A stretch of DNA of 64,000 nucleotides from Microlunatus capsulatus (GTDB taxonomy: Bacteria; Actinomycetota; Actinomycetes; Propionibacteriales; Propionibacteriaceae), in assembly GCF_017876495.1 (NCBI RefSeq), contig NZ_JAGIOB010000001.1, forward strand, positions 2,666,001 through 2,730,000. The letters run 5' to 3'. Under the pieces are notes generated by a model. The model was not told where the DNA came from and searched no databases. It saw nothing but the letters and a program-made list of their open reading frames with translations. Both the position numbers and the translations under genes were made by a program. Below are positions 43,111-52,374 of this stretch, piece after piece. The stretch's first letter is position 1. Every line of letters starts with the position of its first letter.

Positions 43111-44921
43111 CGCCGGCCCCCGTCGCCAGCGGCAGCACGCCGCACCGACCACAGCGCCGAGGTCACCGACGCCGGCGGGCTCGGCAGCCCCACGTCCTGC
43201 AGCTCGGCCCCGGTGACCAGGACGGCCTCGTCGGGCGCGGCGACGTCGACGGGGGCCACGGCGTAGGTCGTGCGGGCGTCCAGGCCGGCGGGCCGGACGG
43301 GGTCCCAGCCCCCGGTCGGGGGCAGCCGGAAGGCAGCGACCAGGTGCTCGTCGCCGGAGCTGAGCTGGAAGGCGGGCTGCCGGTGGCCCCGCTCCTCGCG
43401 CAGCGGCTGCTCGGTCAGCGGGACGAGGACCCCGTCGGCCAGCAGCGGGCGGACGACCGTGGTGAAGGTCGTGACGTGCTCGCGGAGCCGCGCCGCCAGG
43501 TCCGGCCGCATCTCGGTCAGCCGCACGGAGACCCCGAAGCGGTGCAGCAGCGCCGCCCGCACCTTGGTGTCGAACTGCTCGAGCGTCAGCAGGCTGCCCG
43601 AGTAGTCGACCTTCTGGAAGCGGTGCTCGCCGCGCCACTCGCTCTGCGGCCAGTGCAGCAGCTGCCGCGGCGGCAGCATCCGGGCGGCCCCCCAGAGCAC
43701 GGCGAGGTGGTGCTCGGTCCAGTCGGGGTCGGAGAGGAAGAAGCCGTCGACGTGCGCGGCCAGGCCGGCGTCCAGCCGGAGGCCGCCGGAGGCGCACGCC
43801 TCGAGGACGGTCGCCGGGTGCGCGACCTTGAGGCGGTCGAGGACCGCGTAGAGCCCCCGGTAGTGCTGGAGCAGCCCGTCGTCGGCGCGGTGGCCGTGGT
43901 CGTCGCGCGCGCACCCCCGTCCCGGGTCGAGGTTGAAGTCCCACTTGAGCCACCGGGCGCGTGTCTGCTCCAGCAGCCCGTGCACGGTGTCGTGCACGTG
44001 CTCGCGACCGCGGCGGGAGCCGAGGCAGACGTAGCCCAGCCGGGCGCCGTCGGCGTCGAGCGCGAGCAGCTCGGGGTGCTCCTCGGCGACCGTTGCGGCT
44101 CCGCCCACCGCCTCCGCCTCGACCCAGATCCCGAACTCGACGCCGCGGGCCCGCGTCTGCTCGGCCAGCCAGGCCAGCCCGTGCGGGAAGCGCGCGGTGT
44201 TGACGCGGTGCCAGTCCCCGCGCTCGGCCACCCAGTCGCTCGTCGCGTCCGCCCGGCCGAACCACCCCGCGTCCAGCACGGCGACCTCCAGGCCGAGGTC
44301 GGCGGCCACGGCGGCGTTGGCGAGGAAGACGTCCTCGTCGATCTCCACGTCCTCGTAGGGCCACCAGTGGTTCCACTCGGTGAGCAGCGGCGGACCGGGC
44401 GGCACCTGGCCGAGGAGGTGCCGGGCGAGGGAAGCCGCCGCCTCGGCGGTGCTCGTGCCCCAGCCGACGGACACGGCGGGCAGGGTGCCGGCCTCGCCCT
44501 CGGTCAGGTGCAGCCGCTGCCCGTCCGGGTGGAGACCCACCTCGACCCGGACGCCCTCGGCGGTGGGCGTGCTGGTCAGGCGCCAGTTGCCGCTCCAGTG
44601 GAGGGTGAGCACGCAGGCTCCGGCGGCGCCCTCGACCGCGAGCCAGGGGCTCGCCTGGTTGCTCGAGCGGCCGCTGGTCACCTCGAGGACGAGGGGCTCG
44701 CCCGCGGGCCGGTCCTGCGGCTCGAACTCCAGGCCCCAGCTGCTGGTGAAGCCCCGGAGCGTGCGGGCGCCGGGCACGTGGACCGCGGCGACCACCGGGA
44801 CCAGGCCCTCGGCCGGCGTCGGGCCCTGCACCGTCGCCGTCCAGGTGGCGGCAGCCTCGCCGCCGTCCCGGACCAGCTCGGCGCCGGGCAGGACCGCGAG
44901 GACCTCGGGAGCGGCGCTCAC
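43107..44921 (-). CDS. Alpha-galactosidase, GH36-like (clan GH-D)
   Basis: 604 aa, shorter than typical 700-residue GH36 enzymes. An N-terminal beta-sandwich (about 1-190) precedes a TIM barrel with LTEWNHWWPYEDVEI, VLDAGWFG, GIWVEAEAVGG, the nucleophile Asp in ARWLKWDFNLD, ACASGGLRLDAG and the acid/base Asp in FLSDPDWTEHH, then a C-terminal beta domain. There is no signal peptide, so it is cytoplasmic and should cleave imported alpha-galactosides. It overlaps the dehydrogenase gene upstream (GTGA). Confidence 0.88.
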   Translation of the reverse strand: MSAAPEVLAVLPGAELVRDGGEAAATWTATVQGPTPAEGLVPVVAAVHVPGARTLRGFTSSWGLEFEPQDRPAGEPLVLEVTSGRSSNQASPWLAVEGAAGACVLTLHWSGNWRLTSTPTAEGVRVEVGLHPDGQRLHLTEGEAGTLPAVSVGWGTSTAEAAASLARHLLGQVPPGPPLLTEWNHWWPYEDVEIDEDVFLANAAVAADLGLEVAVLDAGWFGRADATSDWVAERGDWHRVNTARFPHGLAWLAEQTRARGVEFGIWVEAEAVGGAATVAEEHPELLALDADGARLGYVCLGSRRGREHVHDTVHGLLEQTRARWLKWDFNLDPGRGCARDDHGHRADDGLLQHYRGLYAVLDRLKVAHPATVLEACASGGLRLDAGLAAHVDGFFLSDPDWTEHHLAVLWGAARMLPPRQLLHWPQSEWRGEHRFQKVDYSGSLLTLEQFDTKVRAALLHRFGVSVRLTEMRPDLAARLREHVTTFTTVVRPLLADGVLVPLTEQPLREERGHRQPAFQLSSGDEHLVAAFRLPPTGGWDPVRPAGLDARTTYAVAPVDVAAPDEAVLVTGAELQDVGLPSPPASVTSALWSVRRAAAGDGGRR

Positions 44922-45949
44922 CGGTGCGCTCCCGGTCGCAGGACGACCTTGCCGGCCGGGTGACCGGCGAGCAGCGCCTCGTACCAGTGCTGGCCTTCGG
45001 ACAGGGGGGCCGGGACCACCTCGCCGTGGAACTCCAGGCGACCGGTCCCGAGCAGCTCCAGGGCCTCGGCGAACTCCGCCGGGCGGTAGGCGAAGCTCGT
45101 GGTGGCCGTGACCTCGCGGCGCACGAGATCGCGCACGGGGACCGGTGACTCCGCGCTGTGCAGGCCGACGAAGCAGACCTCCCCGCCCGGGCGGGCGGCG
45201 GCGACGGCGGCCCGGCGGGTGTCGGTGCTGCCCACCGCGTCGAAGACGGCGTCGACGCCGAGGCTCCCGGTCCTCGACGCCACCTCGGCCAGCAGCGCCT
45301 CCGGCTCGTCGGGGAGCCGGACCCCGCCCGCGGCCTCCGCGGGCGCGACCCGGCCCGGCAGGCGCTCGGTGAACAGCAGCGTCTCCACCCCGCGGTGCCG
45401 CAGCACCTCCAGCAGCAGCAGCCCGATGGGTCCCGCGCCGAGCACGAGCGCCGTCCCGCCCTCGGCGACCGCCGTGCGGCCGACCGCCCGGACGGCGCAG
45501 GCCGCCGGCTCGGCCAGCACGCCCGCCTCGGGCCGGGGGTAGCGGTCGAGTCGGTGGAGGGCGTCGACCGGGACCACGACCAGCTCGGCGTTGCTGCCGT
45601 GCACGTGCCCGCCGAGGAGCCGGCGCTCGGGGCAGACGTTGGGCCGCCCGGCCCGGCAGACCGGGCAGGCCAGGCAGGAGGTGAGCGGGTTGGCGGTGAC
45701 CGGGGTGCCCAGCGGCAGCCGCCGCCCGGCCGGGACGTCGGGCCCGTAGGCCTCGACCGTCCCGACCAGCTCGTGGCCGAACACCAGGCCGGGTCGGCGG
45801 AGGCCGTCCGTCCCGCGGAAGCCGCCGAGCTCGGAGCCGCAGATGCCCGACTGCGCGACGAGCAGCCGCACCTCACCCGGTCCGGGGACCGGATCGGGGA
45901 CGTCGGCGAGCTCGAACCGGCCGATCTCGGCCAGGACCAGCGCCTGCAT
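44918..45949 (-). CDS. Zinc-dependent medium-chain alcohol dehydrogenase
   Basis: 343 aa. Catalytic zinc ligands lie in SGICGSEL and FGHELVGTV. The structural zinc loop is CLACPVCRAGRPNVC. The cofactor domain has ALVLGAGPIGLLLLEVL. The group includes sorbitol, threonine and galactitol/galactose-type dehydrogenases. In this operon it probably oxidises a sugar or polyol. It starts at ATG after an AGGTCC-type site, 48 bp behind the binding-protein gene. Confidence 0.9.
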   Translation of the reverse strand: MQALVLAEIGRFELADVPDPVPGPGEVRLLVAQSGICGSELGGFRGTDGLRRPGLVFGHELVGTVEAYGPDVPAGRRLPLGTPVTANPLTSCLACPVCRAGRPNVCPERRLLGGHVHGSNAELVVVPVDALHRLDRYPRPEAGVLAEPAACAVRAVGRTAVAEGGTALVLGAGPIGLLLLEVLRHRGVETLLFTERLPGRVAPAEAAGGVRLPDEPEALLAEVASRTGSLGVDAVFDAVGSTDTRRAAVAAARPGGEVCFVGLHSAESPVPVRDLVRREVTATTSFAYRPAEFAEALELLGTGRLEFHGEVVPAPLSEGQHWYEALLAGHPAGKVVLRPGAHR

Positions 45950-45997
45950 GGGACCTCCGCTGAGGGGTGGGTGGGGAGCCGGTGGCGGGCGCGGCGG

Positions 45998-47350
45998 CTA
46001 GGCCAGCAGCTTGGTGGCGGCGTCCTGCATCTTCTGGGCCGCGGCCTCGGGTGTCAGCTTGTTGTTGAGCAGCAGGTCGACGTTGGTGCCGAACACCTCG
46101 TTGAAGATCTGCTGCATGTTGGTGGTGTAGAAGTCGCCGATCCGCGCCTTCGGCAGGTTGGTCATGGCCTCGCTGAAGCCGTCGGGCATCCCCTGCAGCA
46201 TCTCGTCGGAGGTCCGCGCCGCGTTCTCGAGCGGGATCCAGTCGTGGTTCGTGGCCATCGTCTTCTGGAACGTGGTCGCGCTCCAGAGGGCGAAGGTCTG
46301 GGCCGCCGACAGCGCGCCCGAGTCCTTCGGGATCACCCAGCCGCCCATCCAGTACGGGGCGACGCTCTGGCCCTGGTAGCTGGGCAACGGGGCGACCGCC
46401 CAGTTCGCCTTCATCTGCTGGTAGGAGGCGATGCTCCAGCTGCCGTCGGGGATCATCGAGAACGCGCCGGAGGCGAACCCGCCGTTGTTCTGCGACACCG
46501 CGGCGCGCTCCTCCGGGCGCGGGGCGACGTGCTTGGACCACATCAGGTCCTGCACGTAGCGCAGGGCCTCGACCACCTTCGGGTCGGTCATCTGGAACGC
46601 GGCCGGCTCCAGCGCCTTGTCGACGAAGGCTGTCCCGGCCGCCCAGGCCAGGGACTGCAGGCCCCACCAGATCCCCAGGGCCCCGATGTCCAGCCCCCAG
46701 CGGGTGACCTTGCCCCCCGAGCTCTTCTGCAGCATGGGAGCGGTCTCGACGACCTTGTCCCACGTCCACGTGGCGTCGGGGTAGTCCAGGCCGGCCTCGT
46801 CGAAGTGGTCCTTGTTGTAGTACAGCATCATCGTCTGCAGGCTGTCGGGCACGCAGAACAGGTTCTTCCCGTCGAAGCGCCAGGGGTCGTAGAGCGCCGT
46901 CGGGTAGGTGGCCTGGTCGACCATGGGGGTGCCGTCGACGGCGGTCTGCTCGTTGAAGATGAGCCCCTTCTTGTAGTGGGCGTAGGCCTGGACGTCCCAG
47001 AAGTAGATGTCGAAGGGCTTCTTCGCGGCGTACTGCAGCTGGATCTTCTGCCAGTACTGGTCGTAGGGCAGGAAGTTGATCTTGGCCGTGTACTTGCCCG
47101 AGAACTCCTGGTTGAACAGCGCCACGCGCTTCTTGAAGTTGTCGTCGATGGTGGGCCCGTTGGTCCAGGCGTAGACGGCCAGCTCGGTCCGGCCGACCAC
47201 CTGCGTGCTGGTCGCGGCGGGCGCCGACGCCGGCGCGTCACCGCCGGAGGAGCAGCCCGCCACGGCGAGCGCGGAGGCGGCCAGGCCTCCGAGCACGGTC
47301 CGGCGGGTCAGCTGGGGCGCGGTGGCGCCGGGGAGGAGGGGGTGGGGCAC
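45998..47350 (-). CDS. Sugar ABC transporter substrate-binding lipoprotein
   Basis: 450 aa. A twin-Arg signal (TRRTVLGGLAASALAVAGC) ends in a lipobox whose Cys is residue 33, so it is a Tat-exported lipoprotein on the outer face of the membrane. The mature part is a family 1 (CUT1) extracellular solute-binding protein with FNQEFSGKYTAKINFLPYDQYWQKIQ and a C-terminal domain. It captures the sugar for the two permeases encoded upstream. No ATPase gene lies in the cluster, so a shared MsiK-type ATPase is likely. Confidence 0.92.
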   Translation of the reverse strand: MPHPLLPGATAPQLTRRTVLGGLAASALAVAGCSSGGDAPASAPAATSTQVVGRTELAVYAWTNGPTIDDNFKKRVALFNQEFSGKYTAKINFLPYDQYWQKIQLQYAAKKPFDIYFWDVQAYAHYKKGLIFNEQTAVDGTPMVDQATYPTALYDPWRFDGKNLFCVPDSLQTMMLYYNKDHFDEAGLDYPDATWTWDKVVETAPMLQKSSGGKVTRWGLDIGALGIWWGLQSLAWAAGTAFVDKALEPAAFQMTDPKVVEALRYVQDLMWSKHVAPRPEERAAVSQNNGGFASGAFSMIPDGSWSIASYQQMKANWAVAPLPSYQGQSVAPYWMGGWVIPKDSGALSAAQTFALWSATTFQKTMATNHDWIPLENAARTSDEMLQGMPDGFSEAMTNLPKARIGDFYTTNMQQIFNEVFGTNVDLLLNNKLTPEAAAQKMQDAATKLLA

Positions 47351-47392
47351 GGCACGATCCCTTCGGACGGTCCAGCGGTCGCTGGTGGTGGG

Positions 47393-48268
47393 CTACTTGT
47401 TGATGCCGCTGACGGTGATCCCGCGCACGAACTGGCGCTGCGCGAGGAGGAAGACGACGACGGACGGGAGGGCGGCGATGGTCGTCGCCGCCATGGTGAG
47501 GTGCATCTGCGGCCCGATGCGCGGCGAGCCGCTGAAGTAGGACAGGGCGACGGCGATGGTGTACTTCGACTCCTCCGAGAGGTAGATCACCGGGCCGAAG
47601 AAGTCGTTGTAGGCCCCCACGAACGTGAACACCGACACCGTGGCGATGACCGGCCAGCTCAGGGGCATGAAGATCGTCCACCAGATCCGCAGGTAGCCGG
47701 CCCCGTCGATGCGGGCCGCCTCCTCCAGCTCCTTGGGGATCCCGAGGAAGAACTGGCGGAACAGGAACACGAAGAACGCCGACCCGAAGAACGCCGGGAG
47801 GATGAGCGGCTTGAAGGTGTTCAGCCAGCCGAGGTTGTTGAAGACGATGTAGGTGGGCACCAGCGTCACCGTGGTCGGCAGCATGAGGGTGGCCATGAGG
47901 ACGAAGAAGATCGCGTTGCGGCCGGGGGCGCGGAGCCGGGCGAAGCCGTAGGCGCAGAAGGAGCAGCTCAGCAGGGTCCCGAGGACGACGAAGCCGACGA
48001 TCGTCGCGGTGTTGAGGATGTAGCGCTGGAACGGCACCAGCGTGAGGACCTCGACGTAGTTGTGCCACTGCGGGGTGAACAGCCACAGCGGCGGGTTGAC
48101 GAACACCTGGTCGCTGGTCTTGAGCGAGGTCAGCACCATCCAGACCACCGGCAGCAGCACCACGAAACAGCCGAGGGAGAGCACGACGACGAGGGACCAG
48201 CGGCCTAGCCGACCGCGGGCCGGGCGCCGGCGCGGGGTGGCCTGGACGGGACGGGTGGTGGTGGTCAC
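47393..48268 (-). CDS. Sugar ABC transporter permease, MalG type
   Basis: 291 aa with six membrane helices. The EAA loop is PKELEEAARIDGAGYLRIWWTIFMPLSWPVIATV, the contact site for the ATPase. A basic, Pro-rich cytoplasmic N-terminus precedes the first helix. It is the second permease of a CUT1 importer. The GTG overlaps the MalF-type gene stop (GTGA). Confidence 0.95.
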   Translation of the reverse strand: MTTTTRPVQATPRRRPARGRLGRWSLVVVLSLGCFVVLLPVVWMVLTSLKTSDQVFVNPPLWLFTPQWHNYVEVLTLVPFQRYILNTATIVGFVVLGTLLSCSFCAYGFARLRAPGRNAIFFVLMATLMLPTTVTLVPTYIVFNNLGWLNTFKPLILPAFFGSAFFVFLFRQFFLGIPKELEEAARIDGAGYLRIWWTIFMPLSWPVIATVSVFTFVGAYNDFFGPVIYLSEESKYTIAVALSYFSGSPRIGPQMHLTMAATTIAALPSVVVFLLAQRQFVRGITVSGINK

Positions 48269-49224
48269 CGCTCATCACCGCCCTCGGTGTGCACCCAGAG
48301 CGGCATCGAGCGGAAGACCAGGGCCGTCAGCGCCAGGATGATCGCGAAGGTCACCCAGGCGATCGCCGACGCGTAACCCATCTTGAGGTACTGGAACGCG
48401 TTCTGGTACAGGTAGACCGAGAGCAGCAGTGTGGAGTTGTCGGGCCCGCCGTTGGGTGTCAGGACGAACGGCTCGGCGAACACCTGCAGGGCGTTGATCA
48501 CCCCCATGATCAAGTTGAACAGGGTGACCGAGGACAGCATCGGCACCGTCACGTGCAGGTGCTGCCGCCACCGGGTCGCGCCGTCGACCTGGGCTGCCTC
48601 GTAGAGCTCCTTCGGCACGCCCTGCAGCCCGGCCAGGTAGATCAGCATCGTGCCGCCGAAGCCCCACAGGCTCATGAAGATCAGCGCCCGCAGCGCCCAG
48701 TTCTCGTCGGTCAGCCAGGCGGGCCCGGCGATGCCGATCTTGCCGAGCGCGACGTTGATCAGCCCGTACTCGCCGTTGAACAGCCACTTCCAGAGCATGG
48801 CGACGGCGACGCCGCTGATCACGCTGGGCAGGTAGTAGGCCGAGCGGAAGAAGCCCAGCGCCGGGATCTTGGCGTTGAGCATGATCGCCAGCACGAGCGC
48901 CAGGACGAGCGTGGCCGGGACGCTGACCAGCCCGTACACGAGGCTGACCGCCAGCGACTTGCGGAACAGGCCGTCGGAGGCGAGTGCGGCGTAGTTCTCC
49001 AGCCCGGTCCACTGCGGCGAGGACAGCAGGTCGTAGGAGGTGAAGCTCAGCAGGAACGAGGCCACCATCGGGCCGAGGGAGAACAGCAGCAGGCCGAGCA
49101 CGGCCGGGGCGATGAAGACGTAGCACCAGATCGCTTCCCGGCGCCGGTTGCGGCGGGACCGGGTGGCGGTACGGGTGCGCCCCGCACCGGGCGCGACCGC
49201 CCTGTCGACCTGCACTGCAGACAT
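48265..49224 (-). CDS. Sugar ABC transporter permease, MalF type
   Basis: 319 aa with about six membrane helices after an Arg-rich cytoplasmic N-terminus. The EAA loop is PKELYEAAQVDGATRWRQHLHVTVPML. It is the first gene of the operon, starting at an ATG 11 bp from a triple IclR-type half-site that separates it from the divergent regulator. It works with the MalG-type permease and lipoprotein. Confidence 0.95.
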   Translation of the reverse strand: MSAVQVDRAVAPGAGRTRTATRSRRNRRREAIWCYVFIAPAVLGLLLFSLGPMVASFLLSFTSYDLLSSPQWTGLENYAALASDGLFRKSLAVSLVYGLVSVPATLVLALVLAIMLNAKIPALGFFRSAYYLPSVISGVAVAMLWKWLFNGEYGLINVALGKIGIAGPAWLTDENWALRALIFMSLWGFGGTMLIYLAGLQGVPKELYEAAQVDGATRWRQHLHVTVPMLSSVTLFNLIMGVINALQVFAEPFVLTPNGGPDNSTLLLSVYLYQNAFQYLKMGYASAIAWVTFAIILALTALVFRSMPLWVHTEGGDER

Positions 49225-49234
49225 CTATGTCCTA

Positions 49235-49259
49235 GTTCCGCTAAGTGGAACGGTGTTCC
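49235..49259. promoter_or_regulatory. Triple half-site operator for the IclR regulator
   Basis: GTTCC (49235-49239), GGAAC (49247-49251) and GTTCC (49255-49259) form two overlapping inverted repeats, one with a 7-nt and one with a 3-nt gap. They lie just upstream of the ABC operon start and before the divergent iclR-type gene. Confidence 0.6.
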
Positions 49260-49330
49260 CGGCAGTGGGATGTGGGTATCGTACGACAGGTGACGCAGTG
49301 GTCAAGGGCGGAACCGCCAGGAGGGGTGGG

Positions 49331-50194
49331 ATGACGTCGGAGCCCGCCGCGCGGACCGCCCCGGAGGGTGACGCGCCCGGCCCCCACCAGCCGCCGACGC
49401 CCGCGCCGACGGGGGCCGCGCGGTCGCTGGCCGCCCTCCGGCTCCTGGCCGAGCACCCGACCGGGCTGCGGCTGGGCGAGGTCGCCGCCGCCCTGGGCAC
49501 GCCCAAGTCGAGCGCTCATCGCAGCCTCGGGGTGCTGGTGGGCGGCGGGTTCGCTCGCCAGGACGCCGACGGCCTCTACCACCTGGGCTTCGACCTGGTC
49601 CGGCTCGTCGTCGGCTACCAGGAGGCGCAGCCCACCGTGCACGCCGTCACGCCCGTCCTGCGCCGGCTGGCCGAGACGACGGGGGAGACCGCGCACTACG
49701 GGACCCTCATCGAGGGGGCGATCGTCTACCAGGCCAAGGTCCCGCCGCCGCGCGCCACGTTCCAGATGAGCTCGGTGGTGGGTGGTTCCAACCCCGCCTA
49801 CCGGACCGGGATCGGCAAGGCGCTGCTCATGCACGCGCTGCCCGACCGGACGGCGGTGGACCGCTACGTGGCCAGCTACGGCCCGCTGGAGGCACGCACC
49901 CCGCACACCCTGGTGAGCGCGGCCGCCCTGCACGAGGCGCTGAGCCGGTACCGACGGGCCGGCTACGCGCTGGACCTCGAGGAGAACGACCTCGGGATCG
50001 TCTGCATCGCCTTCCCCGTCTTCCTCGGATCGCCCAGCCGGCCGACCGGAGCGCTCAGCATCAGCGCCGTCGCCAGCCGGACCACCGCCGACGAGCTCGT
50101 CGCGCAGATGCCGGCGGTCCGGCGGATCGTGGCCGAGGAGCTGGGCCCCGCCGCCCTGCCGGACCCCGCCGTCCCCGACCCGGAGGAACCATGA
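49331..50194 (+). CDS. IclR-family transcriptional regulator
   Basis: 287 aa. An N-terminal Pro-rich extension of about 28 residues precedes the winged helix-turn-helix (RSLAALRLLAEHPTGLRLGEVAAALGTPKSSAHRSLGVLV). An IclR effector domain follows with TGETAHYGTLIEGAIVYQAKV, YRTGIGKALLMHA and DLEENDLGIVCIAFPVF. It is divergent from the ABC operon and probably controls it and its own dehydratase/epimerase operon through the 49235-49259 site. The ATG is 6 nt after AGGAGGGG. Confidence 0.93.
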   Translation: MTSEPAARTAPEGDAPGPHQPPTPAPTGAARSLAALRLLAEHPTGLRLGEVAAALGTPKSSAHRSLGVLVGGGFARQDADGLYHLGFDLVRLVVGYQEAQPTVHAVTPVLRRLAETTGETAHYGTLIEGAIVYQAKVPPPRATFQMSSVVGGSNPAYRTGIGKALLMHALPDRTAVDRYVASYGPLEARTPHTLVSAAALHEALSRYRRAGYALDLEENDLGIVCIAFPVFLGSPSRPTGALSISAVASRTTADELVAQMPAVRRIVAEELGPAALPDPAVPDPEEP

Positions 50195-51324
50195 GCCACG
50201 CCGACCTGACGATCACCGCGGTGGAGGCGGTCCACCTGCGGCTGTCCGAGATCGACGCCGAGCGCTGCGACGGCACCCAGGACACCCTGCTGGTCTTCGT
50301 CACGGCCAGCGACGGGACCGTCGGGGTGGGGGAGGTGGACTCGTCCCCGCTGGTGGCGAAGGCCGTCATCGAGGCCGAGCCCTCCCACCTCATCGCCCGG
50401 GGCCTGCGCTCGGTCCTGCTGGGCCGCCACCCCCTCGACGTCGACGCGCTCTGGCACGACATGGTCGAGGGCAGCCGCTACTTCGGCGGCGGCGCCACCA
50501 TGCACGCGATCAGCGGCGTCGACATCGCGCTCTGGGACCTGGCGGGCAAGGTCCTCGACCTGCCCGTCGCCCGCCTGCTGGGCGGGCCGCGCTCGGACCG
50601 GCTCGACGCCTACGCCAGCCTGGTCATGCCGGACACGCCGGCCGAGGCCGCCGCGGCGGCCGCCCGGCACGCGGAGCAGGGCTACCGGGCCATCAAGTTC
50701 GGCTGGGGGCCGATCGGCCAGGACCTGGCGGCCAACGAGGCGCTGGTGCGGGAGATCCGGCGGGCCGTCGGCGACGACGTCGCGGTGATGATCGACGCCG
50801 GCCAGGTCTGGGACACCAAGACGGCGCTGCGGATGGCCGCCATGTACGAGGGGTACGGCATCGCCTGGCTGGAGGAGCCGGTCGCGGCCGACGACCTCGC
50901 GGGCTACCGCGCCCTGTCGGACCGCTCGTCGCTGACCATCGCGGGCGGGGAGCAGGAGAGCAGCTACGGGGCCTTCGAGCGGCTCCTCGACGAGGGCGGC
51001 CTCGACCTCATCCAGCCGGACCTGGCCCGCTGCGGCGGGCTCACCCAGGGCCGCCGTCTCGCGTGGCTGGCGCAGACGCGGCACCGGCGCGTGGTGCCGC
51101 ACGCCTTCAAGAGCGGGGTGCTCGTCGCCGCGTCGACGCACTTCGCCGCGAGCATCCCCAACGGCGGGCTGATCGAGCACACGGTCTCGACCTCCCCCAT
51201 CGCCCGGGACCTGGTCGCGCGCGAGATCGACTTCGTCGACGGCCAGGTGCGGGTGCCGCTCGACCAGCCCGGCCTGGGCGTCGAGGTCGACCTGGACCTG
51301 CTCGAGCGGCTCCGTGCCGGCTGA
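50191..51324 (+). CDS. Enolase-superfamily sugar acid dehydratase/racemase-like enzyme
   Basis: 377 aa. The capping domain is followed by a beta barrel with YRAIKFGWGPIG (strand 2 Lys), metal ligands in MIDAGQVWD, WLEEPVAADD and IAGGEQESS, then LIQPDLARCGG and a His in VPHAFKSGVL. This is the mandelate racemase/muconate lactonising subgroup, which includes galactonate, fuconate and rhamnonate dehydratases. In this cluster an aldonate dehydratase is the best guess. The ATG overlaps the regulator stop. Confidence 0.85.
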   Translation: MSHADLTITAVEAVHLRLSEIDAERCDGTQDTLLVFVTASDGTVGVGEVDSSPLVAKAVIEAEPSHLIARGLRSVLLGRHPLDVDALWHDMVEGSRYFGGGATMHAISGVDIALWDLAGKVLDLPVARLLGGPRSDRLDAYASLVMPDTPAEAAAAAARHAEQGYRAIKFGWGPIGQDLAANEALVREIRRAVGDDVAVMIDAGQVWDTKTALRMAAMYEGYGIAWLEEPVAADDLAGYRALSDRSSLTIAGGEQESSYGAFERLLDEGGLDLIQPDLARCGGLTQGRRLAWLAQTRHRRVVPHAFKSGVLVAASTHFAASIPNGGLIEHTVSTSPIARDLVAREIDFVDGQVRVPLDQPGLGVEVDLDLLERLRAG

Positions 51325-52342
51325 GCGGGGCCCGGCCCCGACCTCCGGCGCCCGGACCGCCACCAGCCCCACCAGCCCGACGCTCAGCACGGAGTGGTCG
51401 CTGTCCGGCCACCCCGCCGTGGTCCTGGAGAACCGGTGGCTGCGGGCCGTGGTGCTGCCGGCCCTGGGGGCCAAGGTCGTGAGCCTGGTCGACAAGCGGG
51501 CCGACCTCGAGCTCCTGTGGCGCAACGGCCGGGTGCCGCTGCGGGCCGTGCCCACCGGGGCCGTCTACGACGACCACTTCAGCGGCGGCTGGGACGAGAT
51601 GTTCCCCAACGACGAGCCGGAGGAGCTGGCGGGGGAGCTGATGCCGGACCACGGCGAGCTGTGGACGCAGCCCTGGGCCGTCTCGACGGGCACGTCGACC
51701 GGGGGCGGCGGGCCGGAGGTCGTCCTGGACCTCGCCGTCTCGACGCCGGTCTCGGCCTGCCGGGCCGAGCGGCGGCTGGTCCTGGGGGACGGCCCGGAGC
51801 TGCGGTGCGAGTACCGGGTGACCAACGAGGGCCGTCGGGCGCTGCCGTTCCTCTGGAAGTCCCACGTCGCGGTCGCCCTGCAGCCCGACACCACTGTGGA
51901 CATGGCCGCGCGCGAGGTGCTGGTCGACGGCTTCGGCGCCCCCCGCGTGCGGCCGGCCGGGGCCGTCTTCTCGTGGCCCGTCGCCCGGGTGGACGGCCAG
52001 GACCACGACTTCCGGCGGCGCCCGGACATCAATGGGCGCGGCGTCGCCGAGCTCCTCGTCGCCACCGGCCTCGACCGGGGCGCGTGCGCTGTCGACCACC
52101 CCGCCGCCGGCTCGGGCCTCGCCCTGGGCTGGGACGCCGCCGACCTCCCGTCGTGCTGGCTGTTCGCCTCCCACGGCGGCGGTTGGCGCGGGCACGACGT
52201 CCTGGTGCTCGAGCCCTGCACGGGCCACCCGCTGTCGGTGGCGGACGGCGCCGCGGCCGGGACCCACCAGGTGCTCGAGGCCGGGGCCACCCGCTCCTGG
52301 TCGCTCACCGCCGCCGTCGGCCGGCCCGCGCCGCTGCGCTGA
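51314..52342 (+). CDS. Aldose 1-epimerase-like (galactose mutarotase fold) protein
   Basis: 342 aa with a GTG start 11 bp before the end of the dehydratase gene. The galactose-mutarotase-like beta-sandwich is suggested by LENRWLRAVVLPALGAKVVSLVDKRADLELLWRN, SGGWDEMFPND and FLWKSHVAVAL. The usual catalytic His/Glu pair is not clear, so the true activity is open. It is probably a sugar mutarotase or a non-catalytic relative serving the same pathway. It is the last gene of the divergent half of the cluster. Confidence 0.75.
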   Translation: MPAERGPAPTSGARTATSPTSPTLSTEWSLSGHPAVVLENRWLRAVVLPALGAKVVSLVDKRADLELLWRNGRVPLRAVPTGAVYDDHFSGGWDEMFPNDEPEELAGELMPDHGELWTQPWAVSTGTSTGGGGPEVVLDLAVSTPVSACRAERRLVLGDGPELRCEYRVTNEGRRALPFLWKSHVAVALQPDTTVDMAAREVLVDGFGAPRVRPAGAVFSWPVARVDGQDHDFRRRPDINGRGVAELLVATGLDRGACAVDHPAAGSGLALGWDAADLPSCWLFASHGGGWRGHDVLVLEPCTGHPLSVADGAAAGTHQVLEAGATRSWSLTAAVGRPAPLR

Positions 52343-52361
52343 CCCCACCCGGCCCGGTCGC

Positions 52362-52367
52362 TAGGGT
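52362..52367 (+). promoter_or_regulatory. -10 element, leaderless DUF4177 gene
   Basis: TAGGGT is 7 nt before the ATG at 52375. It marks where the conserved core resumes after the sugar cluster. Confidence 0.5.
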
Positions 52368-52374
52368 GAGCGCC

